A DNA stretch of 45,836 nucleotides from an uncultured Verrucomicrobia subdivision 3 bacterium (GTDB lineage: Bacteria; Verrucomicrobiota; Verrucomicrobiia; Limisphaerales; UBA8199): NCBI GenBank assembly GCA_903912925.1, contig CAIWJG010000040.1:1-45836 (forward strand), read 5' to 3'. Shown one piece after another: positions 1 to 8,824 of this stretch (positions are counted from its first letter, which is position 1; each line of letters opens with the position of its first letter). A program made the position numbers and the translations under genes. The notes under the pieces are model-generated. The model was not told the DNA's origin. It did no database searches and was given only the letters and a program-made list of their open reading frames with translations.

Positions 1-329
1 ACTAAGTGAGATTACTTTAGCCCTCAAACCGAAATGCCGCATGCCTCGGAAATCGCCTCCATCAGACCCCAGCTTTGCGGGAAGCGAACCCCCACATGAT
101 CAACCACCGTTACAGCCACAGAAAACTCTGCGATGCGCACGCTGGCGGCGCGGGACTGAAATAGTTCTTGCATTTGCTGGGGCTTTGCGTAAACTAGCTG
201 TGCTTTTAGGCAACTAGTCGATTTCAAGGCCGGTAGATCCTCAGTTGAATTTGCTTTCAATGATGATTTGAAACCCGATGATCGGGAACAGTCTCTGAAG
301 GAGCAGTCAGTCTAAGAAACAAACATCAT
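1..329. other. Leader region without a convincing gene
   Basis: No gene can be supported here. A 78-codon minus-strand frame (260 to 24) starts with TTG, has no recognisable domain and no ribosome binding site. Positions 272-284 can form a small CCCGA/TCGGG hairpin. The stretch just before the ATG at 330 is A-rich, and an AAGGAG-like string at about 298-303 is too far from that ATG to be its normal ribosome binding site. The last ~70 bases are probably the 5' untranslated region of the RRM gene. Confidence 0.4.
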
Positions 330-647
330 ATGGGTACAAAACTATACGTCGGGAATCTTTCCTTTGACGTCACTGAGAACGATCTGCGGGACATGCTGGC
401 TCAGCACGGTCCAGTGAACGAAATCAACGTTATCATGGATAAAGAAACCGGTCGCGCCCGCGGCTTTGCCTTCGCTACGATGAACACCGAGGAAGGCGCC
501 AAGGCGGCCATCCTGGGCTTGAATGGCAAGGATTGGAAAGGTCGCGCCCTGACCGTGAACGAAGCCCGCCCGCGCGAGGAACGTTCGGGCGGCGGCGGCG
601 GTGGCGGCGGCGGCGGTTATCGTGGCGGCCAGCGCTCCCGTTACTAA
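330..647 (+). CDS. RRM-domain RNA-binding protein, glycine-rich tail
   Basis: This 105-residue protein is a single RNA recognition motif followed by a short Gly/Arg-rich tail, the usual size and layout of bacterial RRM (Rbp-type) proteins. RNP2 is LYVGNL (residues 5-10) and RNP1 is RGFAFATM (residues 44-51), with the aromatic residues that stack on RNA bases. The tail from about residue 85 has ten glycines in a row, then YRGGQRSRY, typical of a flexible RNA-binding extension. The family binds single-stranded RNA and is often cold-induced in cyanobacteria; its role here is inferred only. The gene stands alone and is followed by a strong intrinsic terminator. The RRM assignment is very secure. 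Confidence 0.95.
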   Translation: MGTKLYVGNLSFDVTENDLRDMLAQHGPVNEINVIMDKETGRARGFAFATMNTEEGAKAAILGLNGKDWKGRALTVNEARPREERSGGGGGGGGGGYRGGQRSRY

Positions 648-674
648 TTCGTCCGGGTGGATTGATTATCGCGG

Positions 675-704
675 TGGGGTTCTGCGGTGCAGAACCCCAT
701 TTTC
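675..704 (+). terminator. Rho-independent terminator of the RRM gene
   Basis: A perfect 10-bp stem, GGGGTTCTGC (676-685) pairing with GCAGAACCCC (689-698), closes a GGT loop. An extra T-A pair lies at the base and TTTT follows at 700-703. It lies 28 bases after the RRM stop codon. This is the clearest intrinsic terminator in the window. Confidence 0.85.
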
Positions 705-769
705 GATCTGAGTTCCGCAGTTCCTAATCCGCGCTCGGGATTCGTCGTTCCACTCGGAACCGAAACAAT

Positions 770-1171
770 ATGGCAGATTCTTCAGTAAATACAGTTGGTG
801 AAACGAGGCAGCAGCGGTTCGAGCGCATCTTGTGCCAGGAACCATTCAAAGGGCTGAAAGCGATCTTCGACAGCCTGTCCCGCGAGCGCGCGACACTCTG
901 CGACGTAGTGCAGGGCACGAATTCCTACGAGGAGTTGCTGGCTAAACTTGGCTATGGAGTCACCGTGATCAAACAAATTCACGTCGCCGACGCCTACTCT
1001 CGCACGGGGCCCGCGGGCGGGATCAGGGCCGTGCTTCCTTATTTCGACGTTCCGACGCAGAGCGCTCTGCCGACGCTGGTGAACTTCGATTCCACGGTAA
1101 CCGTCACGCCCAAATCAGCCACCTTCTTCAATGGGCTGCTGACGGAGATCAAGCGGCAAATAGGAGCTTGA
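770..1171 (+). CDS. Hypothetical protein, 133 aa
   Basis: Not recognised. It is a soluble 133-residue protein with no signal peptide or membrane segment. The first half is charged and probably helical (RQQRFERILCQEPFKG; then a DSLSRERATLCDV stretch). The second half looks like beta strands (VLPYFDVP, TLVNFDSTVTVTP). The ATG at 770 follows the terminator of the RRM gene by about 65 bases, so it is probably transcribed on its own. Codon use matches the neighbours, which supports a real gene. No function is proposed. Confidence 0.65.
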   Translation: MADSSVNTVGETRQQRFERILCQEPFKGLKAIFDSLSRERATLCDVVQGTNSYEELLAKLGYGVTVIKQIHVADAYSRTGPAGGIRAVLPYFDVPTQSALPTLVNFDSTVTVTPKSATFFNGLLTEIKRQIGA

Positions 1172-1247
1172 TTCGGTCGAGGGCTTGGGAGCCTCGGCAC
1201 CCAAGCTCGATCCGGGGAATTAGCTGTCGCTAAGGCCTTAAAGGGAA

Positions 1248-1802
1248 TTACGCGACTCGGGCTTGCTGCGCCTGGACAGGAACGAACGCCGCAATCCGGC
1301 GGCGACCGTCCGCGACATCCTCGCGCGTCATGTTCAGCGCCACAAACGCCCACGCGGCCTCGGAGTCCCGGTAGCCTTGTGCTGACGAAAGCCGGAGCCA
1401 CTTGTACGCCTCAATCCTGGACTCGGGGGCAGTTTCAGGCAGCCCCACCAGGCTGGCGCGATGGAGCTTTATGCCCAGGTAATATTGGGCACCGGGATCG
1501 CCCAGGTCCGCCGCCTTTTGCATCCAGGACATTGACTTGACATCGTCGCGGACCACGCCTTGGCCCGACGCATACATGATCGCGAGGTTGAACTGCGCCA
1601 GGGTATGGCTTTGGTCTGCTGCCTTCAGATACCACTGGGCTGCCTGGGGATAGTCCTGCGTCGCTCCCTCCTGGGCAAATTTCACCCCCAGGCTGAATTG
1701 CGCCTCCGCATCGCCTTGGCCGGCTTTGATTTCGGTGGTTTCTACAGCGGGCTCCTCAGAGACAGAGCGGTTGAACAAGCGGCGAAAGAACGGGATGGCC
1801 AT
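1248..1802 (-). CDS. Sel1-repeat (TPR-like) protein
   Basis: This protein of about 184 residues is built from Sel1-like helical repeats. The signature is AQFSLGVKFAQEG..DYPQAAQWYLKAAD, then AQFNLAIMYASGQGV..D..KSMSWMQKAADLGDPGAQYYLGI, then EAYKWLRLSSAQGYRDSE. Such repeats form a solenoid that binds other proteins; the partner is not apparent. I chose the ATG at 1802 (MAIPFFRR) over an in-frame GTG at 1835, which would add 11 residues. It lies tail-to-tail with the preceding gene and diverges from the isomerase gene at 1926. The family call is secure, the role unknown. Confidence 0.85.
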   Translation of the reverse strand: MAIPFFRRLFNRSVSEEPAVETTEIKAGQGDAEAQFSLGVKFAQEGATQDYPQAAQWYLKAADQSHTLAQFNLAIMYASGQGVVRDDVKSMSWMQKAADLGDPGAQYYLGIKLHRASLVGLPETAPESRIEAYKWLRLSSAQGYRDSEAAWAFVALNMTREDVADGRRRIAAFVPVQAQQARVA

Positions 1803-1925
1803 GCTCGCCACTCTAGCCGGTCCGAACCAAAACACAAGCTTATTAAAATGTCAGAAGCGGTTGTCCGCCATGCGGTTGTCGCCATGCGGCTTGACCTTTG
1901 CGAGCGCTGGGCATAAAAAGACGGC

Positions 1926-2801
1926 ATGATTAACTTGGGATTACACACCGACAATTGGAGGCCCCTGAGCGTTGGGTTCGAAGCCGCCTGCGAGAAGATC
2001 GCCGCCACTGGCCTGAAACACATCGAGTTCGCCGCCCTGCATGGCCAGAACTTTATCGCCGCCCTGGGCTACGACCCGGGCGTCTCGCTCCAGTCCAATC
2101 CCCGCGCGATCCTCAAGTTCCTGGACAAGCTAGGGCTCACGGTTTCGCAGATTGACGGCGCTTACCCGATGATGGGCCCGAACGGCTCGGCGTATGGCGT
2201 GCAGTACGTCACGCAGTCCATCCGCTTCGCCGCCGAATTGGGCTGCCCAATGGTGGATACGGTGGACGGCGCCTTCGAGATCCCCGGCCTGACGCGCAAG
2301 GAGGTCTTCCGCATCACCTGCGACAACTATCGCCAGTGTCTCTCATGGGCCGAGGACTACAAGGTCGTCATCAACGTGGAACCGCACGGCCCCTACACCA
2401 ACGACATCGAGTTCATGCAGAACCTCTTCAAGCATTTCGATTCCGAATACCTGCGGTGCAACTTTGACACCGGGAACTCCTTCATCGCGGGCCATAACCC
2501 GCTGGATTATCTCAAGGCGCTCCGCAAGTACGTGGTGCACTGTCATATCAAGGACGTCAGCCCGGCGCTCGCGGCCGCGGTGCGCGGAGAGGAAACCGGG
2601 ATCGGCAGCTCGGAGGTTGCGGTTGGCGGCGGCGTCAATGCCGATAACATCCGCGACTGCATGGCGTTCCTGCACCAGGGCGGCTGGGAAGGCGTCGTTT
2701 CCATCGAGTGCAGCGGCACGGACGAGAACACGCGCAAGAGTGTCGAGTGGATGCGCGGAGTGGTGAAGGGACTCGGGAAGAAGGCGAAGCGTGGGGCGTG
2801 A
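1926..2801 (+). CDS. Sugar phosphate isomerase/epimerase (AP-endonuclease-2 TIM barrel)
   Basis: This 291-residue protein has the xylose-isomerase-like TIM-barrel pattern. The likely divalent-metal ligands are Glu152 (INVEPHG), Asp181 (NFDTGNS), His207 (HCHIKD) and Glu261 (SIECSG), the usual Glu-Asp-His-Glu set. Members isomerise or epimerise sugars or inositol derivatives such as keto-inosose. The substrate cannot be read from sequence. The start MINLGLHTDNW matches the typical first beta strand. No signal peptide is seen, so it is cytoplasmic. Two Gfo/Idh/MocA oxidoreductases, frequent partners of this family in carbohydrate breakdown, lie 3-6 kb downstream but not in the same operon. Confidence 0.9.
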   Translation: MINLGLHTDNWRPLSVGFEAACEKIAATGLKHIEFAALHGQNFIAALGYDPGVSLQSNPRAILKFLDKLGLTVSQIDGAYPMMGPNGSAYGVQYVTQSIRFAAELGCPMVDTVDGAFEIPGLTRKEVFRITCDNYRQCLSWAEDYKVVINVEPHGPYTNDIEFMQNLFKHFDSEYLRCNFDTGNSFIAGHNPLDYLKALRKYVVHCHIKDVSPALAAAVRGEETGIGSSEVAVGGGVNADNIRDCMAFLHQGGWEGVVSIECSGTDENTRKSVEWMRGVVKGLGKKAKRGA

Positions 2802-2941
2802 AATAACTACTGATAGCAGGAATTTACTTTTGGGCGCGCCCGCTTGCAATTGACGCTGCGCGGGTGATTCATGTCAGGCCAGGCAGGGTCGAATACAACT
2901 TCATGTCGCGGTTGACGCTGTATGGGTGAAGACCGAGCCAC

Positions 2942-4156
2942 TCATTTCTTAGCGGGTGTGAGTTCCCAGTCCTTCGTCCAGATGCGGTCGTCCTTGCGCG
3001 GGTCGTAATTGGCGTCATTGGAAAAGATCTTCTCGCCACCCGCGGTTGCCCAGCGGTACCGATAGTCGGATGTATCGGTCTCCACTTCGTGAGTGTGTGG
3101 GTTGACGTAGTCCTGCTGGGAGGTGAGGGTCAAATAGTTGTCATGCTGTATCCGCTCGTTGCTCTTGGCGCGGCTGCTCCAGATCTCATGGTCCATCCGC
3201 TGGAGTTCCCGCTGGGTCTCCAGCACCTTCTGGTCCCTCTGCTGCTGCTGGTGCTGCTGTTCCAAAGACATCTGCGCCCGCTGTTCCGACGCGCGCAGTT
3301 CCTTGCTCAGCCAACTCACGTCGAGCCGGATTGAGCGCATGACCGTTTCCAGGATGGGCTGCCAGACCTTGGCCTCCGCCAGCGGAGCACGCATGAGCAT
3401 TGACTGGTCGTTCGCCCAAAGGCCCGCCAGCGCTCGATTGTCCGATAGCACCGCCCACGCGGCTTCCTTGTACCGCACACCCCCTTCGGTGTATTCCACG
3501 ACCACGACCCCCGCGGTAAAGGTGATCTGCCCGCCCACAGCCGCCAATTCGGCGTTGGCGGATTGATTCAACTTGGCGAAAACGGCGGCCAATTCGGGCA
3601 GCGCCATCCGTTCCGTCACCTTGGCCTCCTGCGCGCGCGGGTGAACGAACCGGAGCATTTCGTCCAGAAAACCCTGGACCGTCGGCATCGGCTTGACCTG
3701 CATTCCCTGGTAGTAGCTGCCGGGGCGAAACATGGCTCCCAGCGTGCCCAGACGCGGGTTGGCCGAGAAGTCCACGTAGTTGTAAGTCGGCACAGCCCGC
3801 AGCATCACCGTGCCGGCGTCATCCTTTTTCACCGTCAGATCGCATTTGGCCACATAGGAATTGCCCCATCCCCCAGCCCGCATCGGATCAATGCGAAAGA
3901 GATTGATCTCGGTCTTCCAGTCCGGTGGCGCCAGGAAGGAAAAGGCCCCTTCTTTTGGCTCTTTTACCCGCCGGAATGCGATGGTCTGCGGCGCAATGTT
4001 GGCAGCGGCGGCCGCATTGGTCTGGCCAGCCGCCTCGACGCGGGCTTCCGAAAACCCCGCCAGGAGAACGAACTGAACCAGTGTGAAGTTGAGCTTGAAT
4101 GTCTGCCTCCGTGCCGTCAGGCAGTCGAAACCGCATGGATGTTGGTTTGTATTCAT
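2942..4156 (-). CDS. Exported protein of unknown function, 404 aa
   Basis: Not recognised. Residues 20-42 include a hydrophobic stretch (FTLVQFVLLAGF) ending near VEA, a likely Sec signal peptide with an unusually long N-terminal region. The mature part begins with a domain that seems to include FSFLAPPDWKTE, a pattern of lipid-modified or periplasmic proteins that evaluate a measured quantity. A Gln-rich helical segment lies around residues 290-325 (EQQHQQQQRDQK), probably a coiled coil. The C-terminal module is rich in Tyr/Trp/Asp (DYRYRW, FSNDANYDPRKDDRIWTKDW). ATG at 4156 is the first start. A 38-bp repeat at 4292 lies 136 bases upstream; a second copy lies upstream of the PQQ gene. Confidence 0.7.
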   Translation of the reverse strand: MNTNQHPCGFDCLTARRQTFKLNFTLVQFVLLAGFSEARVEAAGQTNAAAAANIAPQTIAFRRVKEPKEGAFSFLAPPDWKTEINLFRIDPMRAGGWGNSYVAKCDLTVKKDDAGTVMLRAVPTYNYVDFSANPRLGTLGAMFRPGSYYQGMQVKPMPTVQGFLDEMLRFVHPRAQEAKVTERMALPELAAVFAKLNQSANAELAAVGGQITFTAGVVVVEYTEGGVRYKEAAWAVLSDNRALAGLWANDQSMLMRAPLAEAKVWQPILETVMRSIRLDVSWLSKELRASEQRAQMSLEQQHQQQQRDQKVLETQRELQRMDHEIWSSRAKSNERIQHDNYLTLTSQQDYVNPHTHEVETDTSDYRYRWATAGGEKIFSNDANYDPRKDDRIWTKDWELTPAKK

Positions 4157-4291
4157 GACCCGATGGGTGTTATCGGCTTTGCTCCGCTAAAAACCGTAGC
4201 TTGGAATTCGAGTTGTGCGCAGGGTTCGTCAACCCTCGCCGCTTTACACCCGGATACTCCACTCGCATGACGCGCGGCATGATCCGCAGAG

Positions 4292-4329
4292 TGTCGCGGT
4301 TACCGTCCTCCGTCAAGCCTCAAAAAACA
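4292..4329. repeat. 38-bp perfect direct repeat, copy 1
   Basis: This stretch is identical base for base to 5768-5805. It runs from TGTCGCGGTTACC to a run of six A and then CA. Each copy lies 100-140 bases upstream of a minus-strand gene start (4156 and 5666). Read on the minus strand it contains TTGACGGAGGACGG. Confidence 0.85.
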
Positions 4330-4397
4330 CCCCTTGTCCCTCTCAGCCCGGCGTATCTGGGGGGACTAATCTACGCGCTGGAAATGGCAGGCGCCAT

Positions 4398-5666
4398 TCA
4401 CCGCCCGTCGCGGATGTCGTAAGCAAGCAGTTCGTTAAGGTGCCGGAGGTAGAGCCGCCCGCCACATACGACCGGATGCGAGAGGCAGGGTGGCTTTTCC
4501 TCCCACGGCGGCATGAATTTGCTGATGATCTTGCCCCGCTGCGGTGTCACGTCCACCAGCGACACCGAACAATCGTTGCCCAGGCAGTAGAGCCGCCCCT
4601 CGGCGTAGGTGACGGAAACCTTCCCGACTTCGAGCGCGTTGTACATCGTTTTGCCCGTCGCGAACTCGACGCACATCAAACCGCGTTTGTAGAGACGGCA
4701 GCCGCTGCCGTAAAGGTAGCCATCCAGCAGCAGCACGCCGCCGTGGCAATTGTCGAGGTCGGTGCCAAACCAGTTCTCTTTTACGCTCAGCCCGTCGGGA
4801 TTGATCGTCATCTTGCGCCCACCTGCCTTGTGTCCGCTGGTCACATAGACGGTGCCGTCGTGGAAGATCGGCGAGGTGACATTCTGATCGCAGGTGCTGG
4901 GATGCGGGTGGCTCCAGAGCAATTTGCCGGTGCGCGTATCCACGCTCAGCACGGTTTCGTGGGCCAGCGCAATGAACTCCCGCCGGCCTTGGTGCGTGAC
5001 AATGATTGGCGATGAGTATGCGGCGCGGTCGGTGATCTTCGTGTTGGCCCAAATCGTTTTGCCCGTGCGTTTATCGAGCGCGACCACGCGGCCCTTCGTT
5101 CCGCCGGGCACGCACAGCAACATGTCGCCTTCGACGATCACGTTCTCAGCGAAGCCCCATCCGCCCAGCGGCGCCTCGAACTGCTCGCGCAGGTCCACCA
5201 CCCAAAGCGGCTGGCCCGTGGCCGCCGCGAAAGCCGCCAGACGGCCGTGAGCGTTGAGTTGATACACTGCGCCGTCGCTGTAAGTCGGCGTGGTCCGCGA
5301 ACCCGCCTGTGCGCCTTTCCAAGCCTTTCCGTTTGCGGCGCTCCATTTCAATTGGCCCGCCAAATCCAGTGCCAGCACCCGCTCTTCGTCGCCAAAATCG
5401 CCGGTCGTGAAAATCAGTCCCTCCGCCATCGCCACGCCGGCGTAGCCCTGGCCGCAGTCGGCGTATTTCCAGATCAGCTTCGGCCCTTCCCTGGGCCATG
5501 CCTTGAGCAAACCGGTTTCGCGCGAACGGTTGTCGCGGTTTGTGCCGTGAAACTCCGGCCAGAAAGGTTCCAGTGACCCGGCGCTCGCCTGTCCCAGCCC
5601 CGCCGCAGTGACCAGCGCCGCCAGCGTCAGGCTTTTCCAGAGACTTCGTAATTGCGTGGTTTTCAT
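4398..5666 (-). CDS. PQQ-binding-like beta-propeller repeat protein (exported)
   Basis: This 422-residue protein has a Sec signal peptide (residues 1-29, ending QASA). It is followed by repeated blades of the quinoprotein alcohol dehydrogenase type: GQLKW, GQPLW, GKTIW, GKLLW, each preceded by V(A/S)LD or AFAAATG-like strands. WPEFHGTNRDN at the mature N-terminus is typical of the outer-membrane-assembly-like PQQ proteins abundant in Planctomycetes and Verrucomicrobia. Catalytic residues of true dehydrogenases were not identified, so a binding or scaffold role is as likely as an enzyme. The ATG at 5666 (MKTTQLRSLWK) gives a proper signal peptide; a start at 5732 would bury it. Confidence 0.85.
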   Translation of the reverse strand: MKTTQLRSLWKSLTLAALVTAAGLGQASAGSLEPFWPEFHGTNRDNRSRETGLLKAWPREGPKLIWKYADCGQGYAGVAMAEGLIFTTGDFGDEERVLALDLAGQLKWSAANGKAWKGAQAGSRTTPTYSDGAVYQLNAHGRLAAFAAATGQPLWVVDLREQFEAPLGGWGFAENVIVEGDMLLCVPGGTKGRVVALDKRTGKTIWANTKITDRAAYSSPIIVTHQGRREFIALAHETVLSVDTRTGKLLWSHPHPSTCDQNVTSPIFHDGTVYVTSGHKAGGRKMTINPDGLSVKENWFGTDLDNCHGGVLLLDGYLYGSGCRLYKRGLMCVEFATGKTMYNALEVGKVSVTYAEGRLYCLGNDCSVSLVDVTPQRGKIISKFMPPWEEKPPCLSHPVVCGGRLYLRHLNELLAYDIRDGR

Positions 5667-6015
5667 GGTGTCACTTGATGGCCCATGGCCATCACCAAAG
5701 CAAATCGGCCACCGCCACCGTTCGATGCGCACAGCCCGAATTCCAATCTACGATCACCCCTTTCAGATGTCGCGGTTACCGTCCTCCGTCAAGCCTCAAA
5801 AAACATCACTGGAAAAACGGGAAGCCGCGGAATTCCTTCGCAGGCTGCGAGCAATTTCGACTATAGCAATACAAGATCCTCATTCCGCACCCTGAGATTT
5901 CAACTCATATTTCAAGCTCGCCAGCTTGTCCTGCCTGCATTCCCCGATCAAGCAAATCTGCACCTTGTGTTGGGGCGGGACTTGATTTGGCAGCCAGTCC
6001 ATCCACAATCACCGC
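5667..6015. other. Intergenic region between divergent genes
   Basis: These 349 bases separate the PQQ gene (minus) from the first Gfo/Idh/MocA gene (plus). They hold the second 38-bp repeat at 5768-5805. No RNA gene or convincing promoter pair could be identified, although both promoters must lie here. Confidence 0.6.
5768..5805. repeat. 38-bp perfect direct repeat, copy 2
   Basis: Identical to 4292-4329. It lies 102 bases upstream of the PQQ-propeller start codon, in the same orientation relative to the gene as copy 1. Confidence 0.85.
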
Positions 6016-7218
6016 ATGACAACAAACAGCCTTCAAATTCCTCGTCGGGCGTTTCTCGCGAGCGCCGCCACCGCGACCGCCATCACCGTTCTGAAGCCAT
6101 CCCTGGTCTTCGGCGCAGAAGCTAATTCAGTCCTGGATATCGGACTGATTGGCTGCGGCGGACGCGGCAGTTGGATCGCCAAGCTGTTTGCTGATTCCGG
6201 CAAGTACCGGCTGGTGGCCTGCTCGGATTACTTCCAGGACAAGGCGGATGCGGTCGGTGACAAGTACAAGATAGACTCGTCGCGCCGCTACACGGGTCTG
6301 TCCGGTTACAAACGGCTGCTCGACAGCAAGCTCGACGCCGTGGTCATCGAGACGCCGCCCTACTTCCATCCCGAACATGCTTCGGATGCCGTGGACGCGG
6401 GCAAGCATGTCTATGTGGCCAAGCCGATTGCCGTGGATGCGCCCGGCTGCCAAACCATCGCCCAGGCCGGCCAGCGTGCCACGGCGAAGAAGCAAGTATT
6501 CCTGGTTGATTTCCAGACGCGCGCCGATGCGAACTTCCGGGACGCTGTCGGGCAGGTACACAAGGGAGCCATCGGGCCGTTCGTCATGGCCGAGGCGTGG
6601 TATCCGTGGTCAGGCGGGGGCCGCGGCGTGCCGCCGGCGACGCCCGAGCAACAACTGCGCAGTTGGTATTACGTCCTGCCCATCTCCGGCGACTTCATTG
6701 TCGAGCAGAGCATCCATTCGCTGGACCTCGTGACCTGGATGATCAACGCCGACCCGCTGCGCGCCCGCGGCACCGGCGGCCACAAGGTTCGTCCGCCCAA
6801 CAGCATCTACGATCACTTCGCGGTTACCTACTGGTTCCCGGACGACCTGGTGCTTTCATTCTCCTGCATCCAGAGCATTCCGCAGATCAAGGACGAGATC
6901 CGGGCACGGGTGTTCGGGGCGAACGGAGTTATTGACGCGGACTATTACACCGGCGTGACACTGCGTGGCCCCGAAACACGCGTGGATGCCAAGGTTGCCA
7001 ACCTCTACGAGAGCGGGACGGTGGTCAATATCAACGAGTTCCACGACGCCATCCTTAAAGGCGACTGCTCCAACCCGACCGTCGTTCCCTCGGTGAGGTC
7101 GAACCTAACGGCCGTTTTGGGCCGCGAAGCCGCGTATCGCGGACAGGAATTGACGTTAGCGGCGTTACTGAAGGAAGGTAAGAAGCTGGAGCCGAATCTT
7201 AAGGGGCTGAAGATCTGA
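6016..7218 (+). CDS. Gfo/Idh/MocA family oxidoreductase, Tat-exported
   Basis: This 400-residue NAD(P)-dependent sugar oxidoreductase carries a twin-arginine signal peptide (PRRAFLAS, residues 9-16, cleaved near FGAEA). The Rossmann fold starts at residues 41-53 with DIGLIGCGGRG. The usual E-K-P motif is read as VAKPIAVDAPGC, with Ala in place of Glu. The substrate-binding beta-sheet domain follows. Tat export of a folded, cofactor-loaded enzyme is common for this family in Planctomycetes and Verrucomicrobia. The substrate is unknown, probably a sugar or polyol. A phospholipase-D gene follows after 40 bases. Confidence 0.92.
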   Translation: MTTNSLQIPRRAFLASAATATAITVLKPSLVFGAEANSVLDIGLIGCGGRGSWIAKLFADSGKYRLVACSDYFQDKADAVGDKYKIDSSRRYTGLSGYKRLLDSKLDAVVIETPPYFHPEHASDAVDAGKHVYVAKPIAVDAPGCQTIAQAGQRATAKKQVFLVDFQTRADANFRDAVGQVHKGAIGPFVMAEAWYPWSGGGRGVPPATPEQQLRSWYYVLPISGDFIVEQSIHSLDLVTWMINADPLRARGTGGHKVRPPNSIYDHFAVTYWFPDDLVLSFSCIQSIPQIKDEIRARVFGANGVIDADYYTGVTLRGPETRVDAKVANLYESGTVVNINEFHDAILKGDCSNPTVVPSVRSNLTAVLGREAAYRGQELTLAALLKEGKKLEPNLKGLKI

Positions 7219-7258
7219 CCACCCCCGGTAACAGGGTGCAACGGGAAGGGAACTATCG

Positions 7259-8731
7259 ATGGCCATAATCGCCGCAAGCCTCTGGAACCTGGAGGTCGGA
7301 CCCTGGCATATCGTATTTGCCGGGGTGGCCCTGCTGCTCTGCATAGCTGCCTCGGGTCACGCCGTCCTCTATAAGCGGGATTCACGCTCAGCCATCGGGT
7401 GGGTGGGCTTCATCTGGCTGGTTCCCCTGGTCGGGGCGGCGCTGTACTTTATCTTTGGAATCAACCGGCTTCGGCGCCAGGCCGTCCTGCTGCGGCAACA
7501 CCTGGAGCGATACCGCGCCCACGAGCAGCAGCCGGAGTGTTCGCCGGAGGAATTGCACCGCCATCTGCCCGGCCACACCGGGCATCTCAACACGCTGGTG
7601 CGTGTGGTGGGTGGGGTGGTGAAGCGGCCCTTGCTGCCAGGCAACCGGATCGAGCCGCTCGTGGGTGGAGACGAGGCGTTCCCCGCGATGCTGGAAGCGC
7701 TTCAGCAGGCCCGCCAGACCGTCTCTTTCTGCACCTATATCTTCGACCGGGACGAAATCGGGCTCGCGTTCGCGCGGGCGCTGGGCGATGCCGCGCGCCG
7801 GGGCGTGGAGGTGCGCGTGTTGATTGACGCGACGGGCACGCGGTATTCCTGGCCCACCATTCTCCGCTCTCTGCGCCGCGAGGGAGTCAGGCATGCGCGC
7901 TTCCTCCCCTCCTTTGCCCTGTGGCATTTGATAACGATGAACATGCGCACGCACCGGAAGATCCTGGTTGCGGACGGACGCGTGGGCTTCACCGGCGGCA
8001 TGAATGTCCGGGTGGGGCACTGCTTGCAGCGCCACCCACGGAGCCCGGTGCAGGATATACATTTTCGCGTGCGAGGTCCGGTCGTCACGCAGTTGCAGGA
8101 AGTCTTTGCGGATGACTGGCTGTTTACGACCGGTGAGTCTCTGCGTGGCGATACGTGGTTCCCCAAACCGGAAGCTGCCGGGCAAGTGCTGGCGCGCGGC
8201 GTGCCGGATGGACCGGATGAGGATTTCGAGAAACTACGCTGGACCCTGCTGGGGGCGATCGCCATCGCCCGTCACTCGGTTCAGATTGTCACCCCCTATT
8301 TTCTGCCCGACCCGGCACTGGTCTCCGCACTGAACCTGGCGGCGATGCGAGGCGTGCAGGTGGATATTATTTTGCCCGCCAAGAACAATCTGCCGTTCGT
8401 CGCCTGGGCTTCCCAGGCCATGTGGTGGCAGGTGCTGAGCCACGGGTGCCGGATATGGCTTACCCCGCCCCCATTCGATCACTCCAAACTGATGGTGGTC
8501 GATGACTGCTGGGTGTTGCTCGGCTCAGCCAACTGGGACCCGCGCAGCCTGCGGCTCAACTTCGAATTCAACCTGGAATGCTATGACCTGGACCTCGCCC
8601 GCCGGTTGCAGGACCTGATCGAAGCCAAGCGGAAGGCTGCCCACCTGGTGACGCTCCAGGAGATGGATGCCCGCCAGCTTCCGGCTCGCCTGCGCGACGG
8701 CATCGCACGATTGCTGACGCCCTATCTGTAG
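7259..8731 (+). CDS. cls: Cardiolipin synthase-like phospholipase D
   Basis: This 490-residue membrane enzyme has two N-terminal helices (about residues 12-32 and 43-63). Two HKD catalytic motifs follow: H232-R-K234-ILVA-D239 and H408-S-K410-LMVV-D415, the latter followed by GSANWDPRS. This is the bacterial cardiolipin synthase layout, in which two phosphatidylglycerols are condensed to cardiolipin and glycerol at the inner membrane. The length matches ClsA-type enzymes. A GGGAAGGGA ribosome binding site lies just before the ATG. Both active-site motifs are intact. Other PLD-family lipid transfer reactions cannot be excluded. Confidence 0.92.
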   Translation: MAIIAASLWNLEVGPWHIVFAGVALLLCIAASGHAVLYKRDSRSAIGWVGFIWLVPLVGAALYFIFGINRLRRQAVLLRQHLERYRAHEQQPECSPEELHRHLPGHTGHLNTLVRVVGGVVKRPLLPGNRIEPLVGGDEAFPAMLEALQQARQTVSFCTYIFDRDEIGLAFARALGDAARRGVEVRVLIDATGTRYSWPTILRSLRREGVRHARFLPSFALWHLITMNMRTHRKILVADGRVGFTGGMNVRVGHCLQRHPRSPVQDIHFRVRGPVVTQLQEVFADDWLFTTGESLRGDTWFPKPEAAGQVLARGVPDGPDEDFEKLRWTLLGAIAIARHSVQIVTPYFLPDPALVSALNLAAMRGVQVDIILPAKNNLPFVAWASQAMWWQVLSHGCRIWLTPPPFDHSKLMVVDDCWVLLGSANWDPRSLRLNFEFNLECYDLDLARRLQDLIEAKRKAAHLVTLQEMDARQLPARLRDGIARLLTPYL

Positions 8732-8786
8732 AACAGCCAGTAACACCGCGCTTGAGGTTTCACCTGGTTATGCGAAACTCGGCATT

Positions 8787-8805
8787 AGGCGCAGGCGCTG
8801 CGCCT
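8787..8805 (+). promoter_or_regulatory. Hairpin in leader of second Gfo/Idh/MocA gene
   Basis: GGCGCA (8788-8793) pairs with TGCGCC (8799-8804) around a GGCGC loop, 20 bases before the ATG at 8825. No adjoining T-run follows directly, so it may be a weak terminator of the upstream gene or a structure in the leader. Confidence 0.35.
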
Positions 8806-8824
8806 TGAATTGCCGTTGCTTTTT

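Noticed and set aside
24-260. 78-codon minus-strand frame
   Set aside because: TTG start, no ribosome site, no domain; low-complexity composition unlike the neighbours.
4215-5015. 266-codon plus-strand frame
   Set aside because: Antisense to the PQQ-propeller gene; includes the 38-bp repeat.
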